Origin: Halobacillus alkaliphilus
GTDB taxonomy: Bacteria > Bacillota > Bacilli > Bacillales > Halobacillaceae
Assembly: GCF_900113125.1 (NCBI RefSeq)
Contig: NZ_FOOG01000020.1
Coordinates: forward strand, 1 to 62,564
Length of the DNA stretch: 62,564 nucleotides
Direction: 5' to 3'
The translations under genes and the position numbers were made by a program. Under the pieces are notes generated by a model. The model was not told where the DNA came from, searched no databases, and saw only the letters and a program-made list of their open reading frames with translations. How positions within the stretch are numbered: position 1 is the stretch's first letter; every line of letters starts with the position of its first letter. Shown here one piece after another: positions 7,458 to 17,700 of this stretch.

Positions 7458-8930
7458 TTGCCTAAAATTTTACATAAAGATTTTTACACGAAATTATTAC
7501 TCTTATTCATTATTTTTCAACCTGCATTAGACATTCTTACGTTCTTATCCATTCGCTGGACAGACTCCAGTTTAACCATCGGTATTGTAGTGCGTGTGCT
7601 ATTCATGGTCCTTTCCTTATGGTTTATTCTGTTCGGCAATTCGAGCCGGTATAAGAAACCGATCATTCTTTATTTAGCTGCCCTCGCCGCTGCTTTTGGA
7701 TTTGGACTCGTGTACAATTATTTCGCCAAACCTATTTTTGATCCATTTACAGAACTGCAATTTGTAGCTAAAACCGCTTATTTCTCAATTATGCTAGGCT
7801 CTTATTTGCTGCTATTCACAACCATTGAGAAGGTTTCCACCGTTCGTCTTAGAATTCTCCGGGCGATTTCAGCGGCTATGCTGATCGTTTCCATTTCTTT
7901 GCTAGTGGCGATCTTAACAGGAACTTCAACGGAAACTTACGAGTGGAATAAGTTTGGCTATAAAGGCTGGTTCTTTGCCGGAAATGAACTGGGTTCGATC
8001 GTCTCGATCAGTTTCCCTCTTGTTTACCTTTACGCTTTGTATAAAATTGAAAGATTTAAGAACTCTTACCTTTTTATACCTGTTATGCTGCTTGCCATCG
8101 TCTCGATTCTGATTGGAACCAAAGTCCCTTATTTTGCCGTACTTATGGCAGCGGTGATTGTGTTCTTTAGCTACCTTATTTATTGGCTTATTCAATGGAA
8201 AAAGAAACAAAATGATTCCTTACTCACGCTGCGCCTTGTGCTTTCTTTCTGTTTCCTGCTTCTGTTTGTAGCTGTTTCCCCTTTTTCTCCCGCGTTCTCT
8301 AACGTAGCTGGAGATATTGGAGCCATTGAGGAAAAAACAGCGGAACAAGAAAAGGATAAACCATCGGATACCGGGGATCAGGATCCGGGAGATAAAGAAA
8401 GTGAAGGCTCTTCAGAGAGTGATCAAGCTAAACAGGAAGAAGAAGAGAAAGCAAAGCTAATGGATTCGCCGATTCTCGTCATCCTTTTAAGCGCCCGTAA
8501 TTTATATTTCGCCGAACTCTATCAAGATTATACGAACGCGGACATCGTCCAGAAAACATTTGGCATGGGGTATGCCGGGAACTATACAGCCATGGAAGAC
8601 AGGAAGTTAATCGAGATGGATTTCTTTGATTTATTCTTCTCTTATGGAATCTTAGGTTTTACCTTAATCCTTCTGCCATTCCTATTTATTATCGGTCTGT
8701 TTATTAAGCTGTTGTTCCAGGTCCCAGGCAGGCTGCTGCATCCGGAAAACCTGCTGATTCTCTTATCAATCGGGTTTGGTGCCGGCATCGCCTTTATCGC
8801 CGGCCATGTGCTATATGCTCCGGCTGTCAGCATTTATCTGGCTGTGTCTATGTCTCTTCTCATCATCAATATGTTAAAAATGCAAAATGATCACCGGGAA
8901 GCGAAAAAACTCGCCTCCTCATCCAAATAG
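7458..8930 (+). CDS. O-antigen ligase/polymerase-like polytopic membrane protein (Wzy/WaaL superfamily)
   Basis: 490 residues from a TTG start at 7458, set by GAGGTG at 7445-7450 and by the promoter at 7382-7410. About ten to twelve transmembrane helices are visible. The large loop before the last helices, typical of O-antigen ligase folds, holds an acidic stretch (EEKTAEQEKDKPSD, then QEEEEKAK) and the segment LSARNLYFAELYQDY with FGMGYAGNY. By family it would join undecaprenyl-linked repeat units, or a glycan to an acceptor, on the outer membrane face. Its place between tagA/wecC and a flippase supports polymerisation of an envelope glycan. The acidic loop fits a halophile. Specificity cannot be read from the sequence. 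Confidence 0.7.
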   Translation: MPKILHKDFYTKLLLLFIIFQPALDILTFLSIRWTDSSLTIGIVVRVLFMVLSLWFILFGNSSRYKKPIILYLAALAAAFGFGLVYNYFAKPIFDPFTELQFVAKTAYFSIMLGSYLLLFTTIEKVSTVRLRILRAISAAMLIVSISLLVAILTGTSTETYEWNKFGYKGWFFAGNELGSIVSISFPLVYLYALYKIERFKNSYLFIPVMLLAIVSILIGTKVPYFAVLMAAVIVFFSYLIYWLIQWKKKQNDSLLTLRLVLSFCFLLLFVAVSPFSPAFSNVAGDIGAIEEKTAEQEKDKPSDTGDQDPGDKESEGSSESDQAKQEEEEKAKLMDSPILVILLSARNLYFAELYQDYTNADIVQKTFGMGYAGNYTAMEDRKLIEMDFFDLFFSYGILGFTLILLPFLFIIGLFIKLLFQVPGRLLHPENLLILLSIGFGAGIAFIAGHVLYAPAVSIYLAVSMSLLIINMLKMQNDHREAKKLASSSK

Positions 8931-9054
8931 CTTTACCCCGCCGGACATCCTCCTGCTCTACTAAGCAAAGGATGTCCGGTTTTTAGATCATAAACTCTTT
9001 TAAAGTTTATTGTTGATTTTTCAGAAGAGTCCAGTTATACAGTCGAGCCCAAGT

Positions 9055-9280
9055 GTTGAAGACTCGACTTCGAGGCAACCCGGGTCTGTTGCCAAAATAT
9101 AGCCGGGGGCGGCTACGGAAACAACTCGCTTTCCTACGGGGGAACTGGCAAGCCTCCTCGGTCGCTGTCACTCCCTGTGGGGTCTCGCCTAGCTCCTTCT
9201 CCCGTGGGAGTCTCGTCATTTCCTTCGCCACCCCAACCATGAGAGAAGAACAGCCCCTCCTATAGGAGAAGTCAGCATCC
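9055..9280. repeat. MITE-like dispersed repeat, copy 2
   Basis: Left terminus TTGAAGACTCGACTTCGAGG, then ACAACTCGCTTTCCTACGGG and the CTCCTCGG / CCCTGTGGGGTCTC / CTCCCGTGGGAGTC module shared with the copies at 24460 and (inverted) 46895. No clear right terminus. Open frames on both strands are by-products of its GC-rich palindromic make-up. Confidence 0.7.
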
Positions 9281-9396
9281 AGCATCCGGCATCAGCCTTA
9301 AGACCTTCTATAGCAAGGTTCTCATACACCTGGACACACTAGAAACTTAACGGTGCATTTCACGTTTCCTTTTTCATGGAGCAGGCGTGTTCGTAA

Positions 9397-9562
9397 AGGA
9401 TTTCGAGCTCTATATATCGCAAGGTCCGGAGGGATGTTAAGCCCGAGGAAGCTCACCACAAGGGATGTTCGAACGACCCTGTATCGTGCAGGGTCGCGGA
9501 AAGCGAGTTGTTCCCTGGAGCCCCTTTCTCCATCCAATATAATGAAACTGAGTATCCAACAA
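9397..9562. repeat. MITE-like dispersed repeat, copy 3
   Basis: Begins GGATTTCGAGCTC, has GCAAGGTCCGGAGGG and TTAAGCCCGAGGAAGCTCA (shared with the copy at 24786), an ACCCTGTATCGTGCAGGGT hairpin, GCGGAAAGCGAGT, and ends GAAACTGAGTATCCAAC. It lies between the polymerase-like gene and murJ, so with copy 2 it fills most of an 830-bp gap inside a functional cluster. Confidence 0.7.
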
Positions 9563-9759
9563 CCCAACCCGTTCGTGAAATATTTTAAAAATAATCTATT
9601 AAGCTTTACCTGACTAAAACATAGAATAGCGGGTTTCTTTCTCTATCCCCCATCTAAATGAAGAATGCGAAAGAATTATGGTAAAATAAAAAGATATGAT
9701 TTATAGTTGAAATCGTCGAACATCGTAGATTCAAAGTCTAGTCGAAAGAGGTATATCAA

Positions 9760-11283
9760 TTGAAATCAAAACTAGGACTGGCAAGTATACTCTTCATTGG
9801 AGCTACACTGCTCCTCAAAGTGTCCGGACTCATACGAGATATGGTGATCGCTTATTACTTCGGGGACAGCTATGTTGCCGATGCGTATCTCGCCGCATTC
9901 ATTATCCCGAATATGCTGATTTTATTTATGACCAATGGCATGAAAAATGCTCTAGTACCCACCTATATTCAGTCGCTTGAGAAAAATCGCGGCAAAACAT
10001 ACTTAGGACAAGTCTTTAAAGGAACGCTTGTGCTCGCATTCATTCTATCCATTATCGGCATGGCACTCGCTCCGTTCCTGATTCCGCTTCTGTATCCGGA
10101 ATTCAGTCCCGAGGCAACACAGATTGCCACATGGGTGACGATTATCTTTTTCTCCTGTATTGCCTTTGTAGGCATGAACTCGGTGCTTGAGGCTTTATTC
10201 GATGCGGAGAACAAATTTTCCTTATCGATCGTCTCCCAGATTATCGTTATTTTGAGCTCTATCCTGGCTGCCTTTTTATTTGCCAACCAGATCGGAGCCT
10301 ACTCCCTTGCGCTTGGTTATCTGGCCGGAACGATTCTGTCGCTCATCTTCAAGCTTTACCTTGTGGTTCCGCGGAAGGTCATGGATGTAAAGCAGAAAAT
10401 TGAATGGCCGGAAGTGAAGCAGTTTTACTGGATCTTTCTTCCTGTCGGTTTGACTGTGGCTGTCGGCCAGGTCAACTTGATGGTTGGTGCGATCTTTGCC
10501 TCCGGACAGGGAGAAGGGGCCGTTACGTATATTAACTACGCGAAGAATCTCGTGCACATGCCTCAGGCCATTTTCGGAGTAACGATTGCGACTATTATCT
10601 TTCCAATGCTGTCAAAAGCCATTACGAAAGATGATACGCCGCAGTTTAAGAAAGGGATTGAAAAAGGACTCACCACGATGTATCTCGTCCTGCTCCCTTC
10701 TGTGATCGGGATGATGCTATTAATGCCGAATCTCATCGAGCTCCTTTACGAACGCGGGGCTTTTAGCAATGAAGCGACGCAGGCCACGACAAATGTCGCC
10801 TACCTGTACTTCGGTTCTGTCATCTTTTTCAGCTTGAACAACGTCATTAATAAAGGATTCTACACGATGAATAAAGGTCACCTTATCTTATTCATCAGTA
10901 TCGGGTCGATTCTGATTAACGTTTTATTCAACTTTTTGTTCGCTTCATGGCTTGGCTATTTAGGCATTCCGCTCGCCGCTTCTCTAATGGCCCTGTTTTA
11001 TACCGGTGCCTGTCTGATCATTTTTGTGCGATTGGTCGGAGGGATTGATTTTAAATACCTCGCCGTTGATTATGGCAAAATCAGCTTCGCCGTTATCATC
11101 ATGAGCGGAGCGGTTATTGGAATCCAGCAGCTAATCGGAGGGCTTCCGAACCTCGTTCAGATCATCATCGTTGCGATTGTCGGTGCTGTCGTTTTTGCAG
11201 GTGCAAGCTTTATCATGAAAATCAATGCTTTCTTATTCTTACTCAACAACGTCCGGAAACGAGGAAAGAAATCAGAAGCCTGA
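9760..11283 (+). CDS. murJ: MurJ/MviN family lipid-linked glycan flippase
   Basis: 507 residues from a TTG start at 9760 with AAAGAGG eight bases upstream. Fourteen or so transmembrane helices are expected for this MOP-superfamily protein. The MurJ signature is visible at the N-terminus (LLKVSGLIRDMVIAYYFG, ADAYLAAFIIPNM) and in the N-terminal ALVPTY segment, with LLYERGAF near 330. MurJ flips lipid II; in a polysaccharide locus a MurJ-type protein may instead export undecaprenyl-linked glycan units. The next gene starts 25 bases after its stop, so co-transcription with the GT4 gene is likely. I cannot tell the lipid II role from a locus-specific role by sequence alone. Confidence 0.8.
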   Translation: MKSKLGLASILFIGATLLLKVSGLIRDMVIAYYFGDSYVADAYLAAFIIPNMLILFMTNGMKNALVPTYIQSLEKNRGKTYLGQVFKGTLVLAFILSIIGMALAPFLIPLLYPEFSPEATQIATWVTIIFFSCIAFVGMNSVLEALFDAENKFSLSIVSQIIVILSSILAAFLFANQIGAYSLALGYLAGTILSLIFKLYLVVPRKVMDVKQKIEWPEVKQFYWIFLPVGLTVAVGQVNLMVGAIFASGQGEGAVTYINYAKNLVHMPQAIFGVTIATIIFPMLSKAITKDDTPQFKKGIEKGLTTMYLVLLPSVIGMMLLMPNLIELLYERGAFSNEATQATTNVAYLYFGSVIFFSLNNVINKGFYTMNKGHLILFISIGSILINVLFNFLFASWLGYLGIPLAASLMALFYTGACLIIFVRLVGGIDFKYLAVDYGKISFAVIIMSGAVIGIQQLIGGLPNLVQIIIVAIVGAVVFAGASFIMKINAFLFLLNNVRKRGKKSEA

Positions 11284-11308
11284 CCGGTCATGGAGAAAGG
11301 AGTTTCTT

Positions 11309-12397
11309 ATGAAGAAACGCGTACTCGTTATCAGTAATATGTATCCAAGTAAGCTCAATCCTACTTACGGAATATTTGTGAAGAATCAGGTCGAGGCTCT
11401 ACGTGAGAAGGGACTGGACATGGATATTGCCGTAAATAAGGATAACCGCGGCGGCAAGAGGAACTTGATTATGAAGTATGGAACGTGGCTGCTCCGCATT
11501 TTAACCAAGCTGATTACAAACGGCCGTAAGTATGACGTTGTGCATGCCCACTATATTTTTCCGAGCGGCTTGCCGGCCTTACTTTTTAAAAAGCTGTTCA
11601 AAAGCAAGATGATCGTGACGTCGCACGGCGGAGATCTCGATCAGATGGCGAAAAAGAATAAATGGATCGCGTCGATGACGAAGTACATTCTGAAGCAGGC
11701 AGATCATGTGATTGTTGTTGGAGAAGCTTTAAAGCGGGAGGTCGTCGGTCAGTACGGGGTATCCCCGGAACGCGTCTCTCTTATTAACATGGGTGTCGAC
11801 CGGAAGCTTTTTGCCCCGAGAGGTTCGGAGCTGATGAAGCAGGAGTTAAATCTGAGCCCGGATCATTTCCACCTGCTGTTTGTGGGAAATTTGATTAAAG
11901 CTAAAGGACTGACAGAGCTCCTGGAAGCCTTCCAGTCTCTTAACGAAGAGCGTCGGAATCTGGAGCTTCATATTATAGGAAGTATGAAGGACGCAGGGTA
12001 TTTATCCGAACTGAAGGAAAGCGTTCAGCCGGACAACCAAGAGGTGGTTCATTTTCACGGCGTTAAGGACCAGGAAAACCTGGCGAAATGGATGGCTGCT
12101 GCTGATTTGTTCGTGCTCCCCTCTTACATCGAAGGATTTGGACTGGTTGCGCTGGAAGCCATGTCCTGTCATACCCCTGTCGTCGCTTCAAATGTAGGCG
12201 GTTTGTCTTATCTCTTAAGTGATGAAGCAGGCGTACTCGTTAAACCTGAAGATGCCGCTGCTCTGCGTGACGGGATCGACGAGGTCATTGCCGATCCTGA
12301 ACAGCGTGTTGCCATGATTCAAAAAGGGGAACAGATCGCTGAAGAGAATAACGAGGAAATCCTGATCAAACGGATTATCGATATCTATAACCAATAA
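11309..12397 (+). CDS. GT4-type glycosyltransferase
   Basis: 362 residues from ATG 11309, after GAGAAAGGAG; the frame stays open upstream into murJ but without a better start. The N-terminal half has NMYPSKLNPTYGIFVKNQ and VHAHYIFPSG, and the C-terminal nucleotide-sugar half has FVGNLIKAKGL, then the GT4 retaining motif LPSYIEGFGLVALEAMSC with conserved Glu residues near 280, then NVGGL. GT-B fold, cytoplasmic or membrane-associated, retaining, using a nucleotide sugar to extend a lipid-linked glycan. The donor and acceptor are unknown. It follows murJ closely and ends at a terminator, closing a murJ-GT4 unit. Confidence 0.85.
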   Translation: MKKRVLVISNMYPSKLNPTYGIFVKNQVEALREKGLDMDIAVNKDNRGGKRNLIMKYGTWLLRILTKLITNGRKYDVVHAHYIFPSGLPALLFKKLFKSKMIVTSHGGDLDQMAKKNKWIASMTKYILKQADHVIVVGEALKREVVGQYGVSPERVSLINMGVDRKLFAPRGSELMKQELNLSPDHFHLLFVGNLIKAKGLTELLEAFQSLNEERRNLELHIIGSMKDAGYLSELKESVQPDNQEVVHFHGVKDQENLAKWMAAADLFVLPSYIEGFGLVALEAMSCHTPVVASNVGGLSYLLSDEAGVLVKPEDAAALRDGIDEVIADPEQRVAMIQKGEQIAEENNEEILIKRIIDIYNQ

Positions 12398-12403
12398 GAA
12401 CCT

Positions 12404-12443
12404 CAGAAACTCAAATCATCGTTAAGAGGATTTGAGTTTTCTG
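12404..12443 (+). terminator. terminator after the GT4 gene
   Basis: Stem CAGAAACTCAAATC / GATTTGAGTTTTCTG with an 11-nt loop and a modest T-rich 3' arm. Confidence 0.7.
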
Positions 12444-12520
12444 TTAGGAGGATACGGTATTTCCCTTTTATTTGATATAATTTATATAGGAACCCCAAAG
12501 TGCAGAAAGGAAACATTTAC

Positions 12521-13543
12521 ATGACCGTTAGGAAATACCACCCGAAAGACCTGAATCAGATCCAATCCCTTTTCCAAAAAACGTTCAAGCAGGAACGTTC
12601 TTATGAGTTATGGAATTGGAAATTTAAACAAAACCCAAAATCAGAATCTCCCTTTATTCTGGTCTGGGAAGAGAACGATACGATTCAAGGGCATATCAGT
12701 TTATGGGTGACCGAGGCTTATCTATCCGGTGAAAAATCAACCATCGGCCTGCGTGTCGATACGATGGTTGATCCAGATGCACGCGGAAAAGGCATCTATA
12801 AACAACTGAATGAAGCCCTTCTGACCGAAGCGAGCGATGCAGGAATTGATTACATGTACGGTTTCCCCGCTCCAAAAGCGAAGGAATTATTTATCCGATA
12901 CACAGATGCAGTCCATATGACGGACATGCCTCGCTGGATGTACGTTCAGCGGCCTGTCTCCGTGCTCGCCTCTAAATTCGCGCCGCTGAAACTGCTCAAG
13001 CCCCTTGACCTGGCGTATGCGAAATGGAAAAACCCGTATAAGCCAACCTCTTCTTCGCTTCATTGGAAAAACATCTTGGAGTGTGGTCCGGAATTTGACG
13101 ATCTGGCACGGGAAACACGCCACATCGCCCCGGCTCTTGTAGTAAGAGATGCCGCTTATTTGAATTGGCGCTACCTGTCCCATCCCGAAAACGAATATGA
13201 AATTCATGCGGTGTATCACGAAGAAATACTCCAGGGGTACGTGGTCACTAAAATAACGACGAGCAGCGGATTTAAAAATGGGTTCATTGTCGATATGCTT
13301 GCGAATGATGAAGAGATTTGGGAAGCGCTGCTTCAGAAAAGCTTTGATGTGCTCAAACAGTCCGATGTGATTCAGACATGGGCACTCGCCCACACCCCTC
13401 TCGCTGCCCATCTGAAGAACAATGGATTTACTCATAAAGACAGCCCGATGCCTTTAGTAGGTAAAGAGATCAATGAATCCCTCCGCTTCTTAAATCAATC
13501 GAGCAAGTGGTACATTACCTCTGGCGATGTGGATTCGTATTAA
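12521..13543 (+). CDS. GNAT-fold N-acyltransferase
   Basis: 340 residues from ATG 12521, after AGAAAGGA; the GTG at 12500 lies before this site. A TATAAT at 12476-12481 may be its -10 box. The N-terminal 150 residues form the GNAT core: YELWNWKF near 31, then LRVDTMVDPDARGKGIY near 80-97, where the R/Q-x-x-G-x-G/A acetyl-CoA loop appears as RGKG. The second half (about 190-300) with LNWRYLSHP resembles the duplicated acyltransferase fold seen in sugar- and wall-modifying enzymes. It probably acylates a sugar intermediate or amino sugar of the adjacent glycan pathway, but the substrate is inferred only from context. PIG-L follows 17 bases later. Confidence 0.7.
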   Translation: MTVRKYHPKDLNQIQSLFQKTFKQERSYELWNWKFKQNPKSESPFILVWEENDTIQGHISLWVTEAYLSGEKSTIGLRVDTMVDPDARGKGIYKQLNEALLTEASDAGIDYMYGFPAPKAKELFIRYTDAVHMTDMPRWMYVQRPVSVLASKFAPLKLLKPLDLAYAKWKNPYKPTSSSLHWKNILECGPEFDDLARETRHIAPALVVRDAAYLNWRYLSHPENEYEIHAVYHEEILQGYVVTKITTSSGFKNGFIVDMLANDEEIWEALLQKSFDVLKQSDVIQTWALAHTPLAAHLKNNGFTHKDSPMPLVGKEINESLRFLNQSSKWYITSGDVDSY

Positions 13544-13560
13544 AGAAGGAGATTTAATGT

Positions 13561-14436
13561 ATGAAGCGACAATTACTCAAACTAGCGCGGCCAGTTCTAT
13601 CTCCCGCGAATCATATGGTCATCAGCCGCTATTATAAAGCCGACAGACCATTGAACGATGTATCCGAACAGCGCGTGCTGCTGTTGGCACCGCATGTGGA
13701 TGATGAAACGATTGGAGCAGGCGGCACGTTAATGAAACATGCAGCAGGTGGAGCAGAGACGCACGTAGCTTTCTTAACAGACGGCTCTGGAAGCCAAAGT
13801 AAGGGCGCAGCCGATGAGTTAGTGGCCGCCCGTAAAAAGGAAGCACGGAAAGTAAAGGAACTGCTTAACCTTACTTCCATCGACTTCTTCGATGAAAAAG
13901 ATGGACAGCTGACGAGTGACAAACGGACAAGAGCATGGATCAAAGCGAAGATTGAAACAGTCCAGCCGGAAGTGATCTATGCCCCCGTATTCGTTGACTG
14001 TCATGCGGATCACATCGCCACCGCCCAGCTCGTACGTGATACTCTTGAGGAAATGGAACGCGAAAACATTACGATCCGTCTGTATGAAATTAATACATTG
14101 CTGCCTAAGGAAGAAGTGAACTGCATCGTGGATATCTCTCCATATGTCAGCCGGAAGAAGGAAGCGATTGACGTTTTCCAATCCCAGGCCATCGATTTTG
14201 ACGGCTTTCAGAGACTGGAGAAGTTGAAGCGTCATTTAGTAGCCGGTTCGGTACAAGCTGTCGAAACTTTCCTTGAATTAACACCAGCAGAGCTTCGCAG
14301 CCGCTTCGACCAGGTTCAGGGTAAATATACGTACAGCGAACATTTCAAACAGGTGAACAAAGAAGTAACCCTGCTTTATGCGATGTACAAGAATTTAACT
14401 TTCAAGCGGAAGGTGTATGAAGAAAGCCGTAAATAA
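13561..14436 (+). CDS. PIG-L family (LmbE-like) N-deacetylase
   Basis: 291 residues; ATG follows GAAGGAG. The zinc motif PHVDDE is at 44-49 with GAGGTL after it, and HADH near 149 gives the third ligand. Family members deacetylate GlcNAc-type groups on lipid-linked or free substrates. Forming a pair with the GNAT just upstream, it may exchange N-acetyl groups for other acyl groups on an amino sugar of the locus polymer; that is inference. The mid-region FDEKDGQL and QSQAIDF are usual for the family. Ends at a good terminator. Confidence 0.82.
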   Translation: MKRQLLKLARPVLSPANHMVISRYYKADRPLNDVSEQRVLLLAPHVDDETIGAGGTLMKHAAGGAETHVAFLTDGSGSQSKGAADELVAARKKEARKVKELLNLTSIDFFDEKDGQLTSDKRTRAWIKAKIETVQPEVIYAPVFVDCHADHIATAQLVRDTLEEMERENITIRLYEINTLLPKEEVNCIVDISPYVSRKKEAIDVFQSQAIDFDGFQRLEKLKRHLVAGSVQAVETFLELTPAELRSRFDQVQGKYTYSEHFKQVNKEVTLLYAMYKNLTFKRKVYEESRK

Positions 14437-14500
14437 TTCAGACAGCTCACACTTAATTTTTTTCGTAAATGAATCAGGGAGAGTCCCAGCTGCTCCTAAA

Positions 14501-14543
14501 AAAGAAATGTCCAGTCAAATTAAGCTGGACGTTTCTTTTCTTT
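14501..14543 (+). terminator. terminator after the PIG-L gene
   Basis: Stem GAAATGTCCAG / CTGGACGTTTC followed by TTTTCTTT. Confidence 0.85.
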
Positions 14544-14724
14544 AGGAGATCCCGTTTACGCAAATCTCTATTAGTATGACCGCTTGTCTATGGGCTGTTT
14601 TTCCTCGGTATTATTTTTTCGACGGTAAAATAGCCCACAATTCCGAGAAGGGTAGGCAGATTGGAAACACCGTCCCCTTGCACCCCTCTACACCATCGAT
14701 CATTTACTAGAGAGCTTCTTCCCT

Positions 14725-17700
14725 TTAATCCCACTTCTTCAATGCTGTCCACAACCGTTTTAACTTTCTGTCTACAGGTTTACGATCATCGGATTGCTGT
14801 TTCTGCCATTCATTATAGCTTGCTATCCCTATGAGGATAAGCCCTGCGAGCAGCAGGTACACCCACCACGGAAGATTGCCCCAGTAGGGTCTGGTTTGGT
14901 AAAGAACATTGAAAATCAGCACACCCATGCCGACGAAAAAGTAAGATTTGATTCGGAACTGCATGCCGGCAATCATCGATAGGAGCGATAAACCGCCGAG
15001 GATCCACGCATCCCAGATTGTATGACTCTCGATGCCGTCGACGACTAAATAAGCAGCAATCAGAAGGAGAACCGCAAGCTGCACATGATTCAGAATCCCG
15101 GAGTACTCCCGCCAGGTTTTTCTTCGCAGTAAGAAAAGGACACCAAGAACAGGAAGCACTTGCAGTTCAGCTTCGATTAAGTCAGGAATCAGAGCATGAT
15201 AATCCAGCAATACGATAATATACCCGGCATATAAACACCCGGCCCCCACTGTAATGAACGATTTGCCAAGCAGTGGTTCCTCCCATTTTTTAGCATTCAA
15301 AAGGAACCAGATACTCACTAACAGCACGGGCAGCACCCGGATCCAGACGTTCTCATCCACCATGGTCGTCAGATTCAAATAGCCAATATAGAAGAGCGCT
15401 GTCCAGGTATAGGCATCGGCTTCTATTTTCGGACCGATCAATAAACGATGGAAATAGCGACCGGCCGCAAGCAGAATACCGATACTCATCATCATCACCA
15501 TAACGAACGCTGAACGCTCCCAATCAGGGCTGACCTCATTCAATAGCGCCAAACCGAGTAACAAGGGAATAAATCGGGCGAGCGACCATTTTCTGCGATG
15601 CATAAAGAAAAGAATCAAAATAACGTACCCAACTGCAAGAAGCCATTCATACGGCACCCACGGTTCCAATCTATTGATTAACAGAGACAATCCGAAAATG
15701 GAAAAAGGAATGAGATACCATTCCATCCTTTTCTTCCATATGGCTAGTACACCCATCCAGATTCCTGCGATGGCTATACTGGTCACAAGCCAGGCATATG
15801 TTTCGGTAACCGCATCCCACCAGCCAAAGTAGCCAGGGACCGTCCACACCGCAAAAAACAGCGTCGTCAAAGCTGCATAAAGCATCAGCTTGATTTCCCA
15901 TTCCCGAGAGGATGTTAATGAGCTGTATACGTATAGACTAAGGGGGATAACCAGTACCCAGGGATACATCGCTTCCCCGCCCAGTGAATTGAGCAGGAAA
16001 AGGGCGATCAGCAGCGGCTGAACGGAATGAGCAAGCCAATAAAAATAAGGCTGTCTTTTTTCCCATTTACCAAGTCTCACATCTCCAAGAAAGACGAGTA
16101 GAGCAGGTGCGAGAATCATATAAGTAAAAAATGAAGCAAACGAATCGAACGAAATTGGATTTAGTAAAGAGATGTAAAAAGCTAGTATCGTAACAGACAC
16201 GAACAGCCAGAGAAATGCTCTTTTAGCATGAAGAACCATCCATACCATCATGCCTATACCGACGATCAGAATCAAAGGACGGATTAAAACAGGATCCACC
16301 CGGGAATTGCCTGCCAGGGTCACCATAGCCAGTACATAAGAACCTTGTCCGGTGTAAAAACTGGCTTCGGAAAGCTCTCCATCACGGAATTTCTTCCATA
16401 ACAGATGGACGATCACAAGTAAGATTCCCGTGACGGCCAAATGAAATGGAAAAGCTAAACCTTCTTGATAAGCAGGAAACCAGCCAATGAGTGGTTCATA
16501 TAAAATTGCCGATGAAATAAACAAAGCCACTGGATGCACCCATACCGCTGTTTCTCCCATGTCCATGTGGCTGTACTTTCTTTTCAGAGGATAAGCAAGG
16601 CCACTGATCATCAGGAACATAAACGAGCTATAGGCCAGACGTTCATCATACACGCTGTACCAAATACAGCCCGCCATTACGACTATCGATGTATAGATCG
16701 TACTCGTATCAATAACCCGAAGCCAGCGCAGGTTCGTCCATAACCCAATATAAAGAAGAGACACAGCTGCCCCGATAAACAGGAATAGAAATAGCGGACC
16801 AATCTCCGTCATTTCCCATAGCTGCCAAAGAGTGATAAAGAAAAACACAGGAGTCATGTATTGGAAAACCACGTAGGTGTTCAGATTCGAGAGCACAAGG
16901 TAATTGACGGTAATGAGGGCGTAAGCGATCAGCAAGAGCCATGAACCCTCTTCGCCTCTCAACACGATACTTTCATAGCTAATATAAACAAACGCACAAA
17001 AGGAGACGATCCCGCTCGTGTAACGAAACACTTTTTCGACGAAATGATGATTTTTAAAGGCATAAGCAAATCCTAAGTAAACCAGCCCAACCACCGCGTA
17101 CACGGTAAGATCGACAGACTGAAGAGGTGAATTCTCCACCAGCTGATAGATGGCGTACACGACCATCACCGAAAAAACGAATTGGTACTCTTTCGTTTGA
17201 TAGATGAACACCATCGCCATATAGATGCTCGCCGTCAGGAGCAGATTGAAGCTGTAAAAGACTTCACTCTCATAGAAAAACAGCATGAGCACGGTAGAAA
17301 GGACTAAGTTCAGCTGCGCATAAAGCGGCAACTCTTTTATAAATAACGACCATCTCTCTGAATCCTTGAACCCAATATAACCACCAAGCAGCATCACATT
17401 GAAAAGCATCAAACCCATATAGAACGCGTCCATTGATAGAGGAAGGGCGCCAAGACTGAATCCTGCCGATAGAGATAAAAAGACAAAGGAGATCCATACA
17501 TATAAGCGTGACTTATGTACAATGGCATGCCTGATGTATAACGGCAATGGAAGCAGTGTACCGAGCAGACCTAAGAGGTATCTGCCCTCCCCGAATAGGG
17601 ATAGATAGTCACCTAACAATCCAAAGAATCCAATCGCCACAATCGCAATTGGGATCAGCAGACTTCCTAACGTTAGAAACGCAAAAGCTGTCTTCTGGAT

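Noticed and set aside
9007-9285. Open frames inside the repeats at 9.0-9.6, 24.4-24.7, 46.4-47.1 kb
   Set aside because: They follow repeat sequence, differ between copies and have no convincing starts.
14550-14720. Small minus-strand frame containing SNLPTLLGIVGYFTVEK
   Set aside because: No start with a proper ribosome binding site, and upstream codons overlap the end of the large membrane gene; kept only as a remark.
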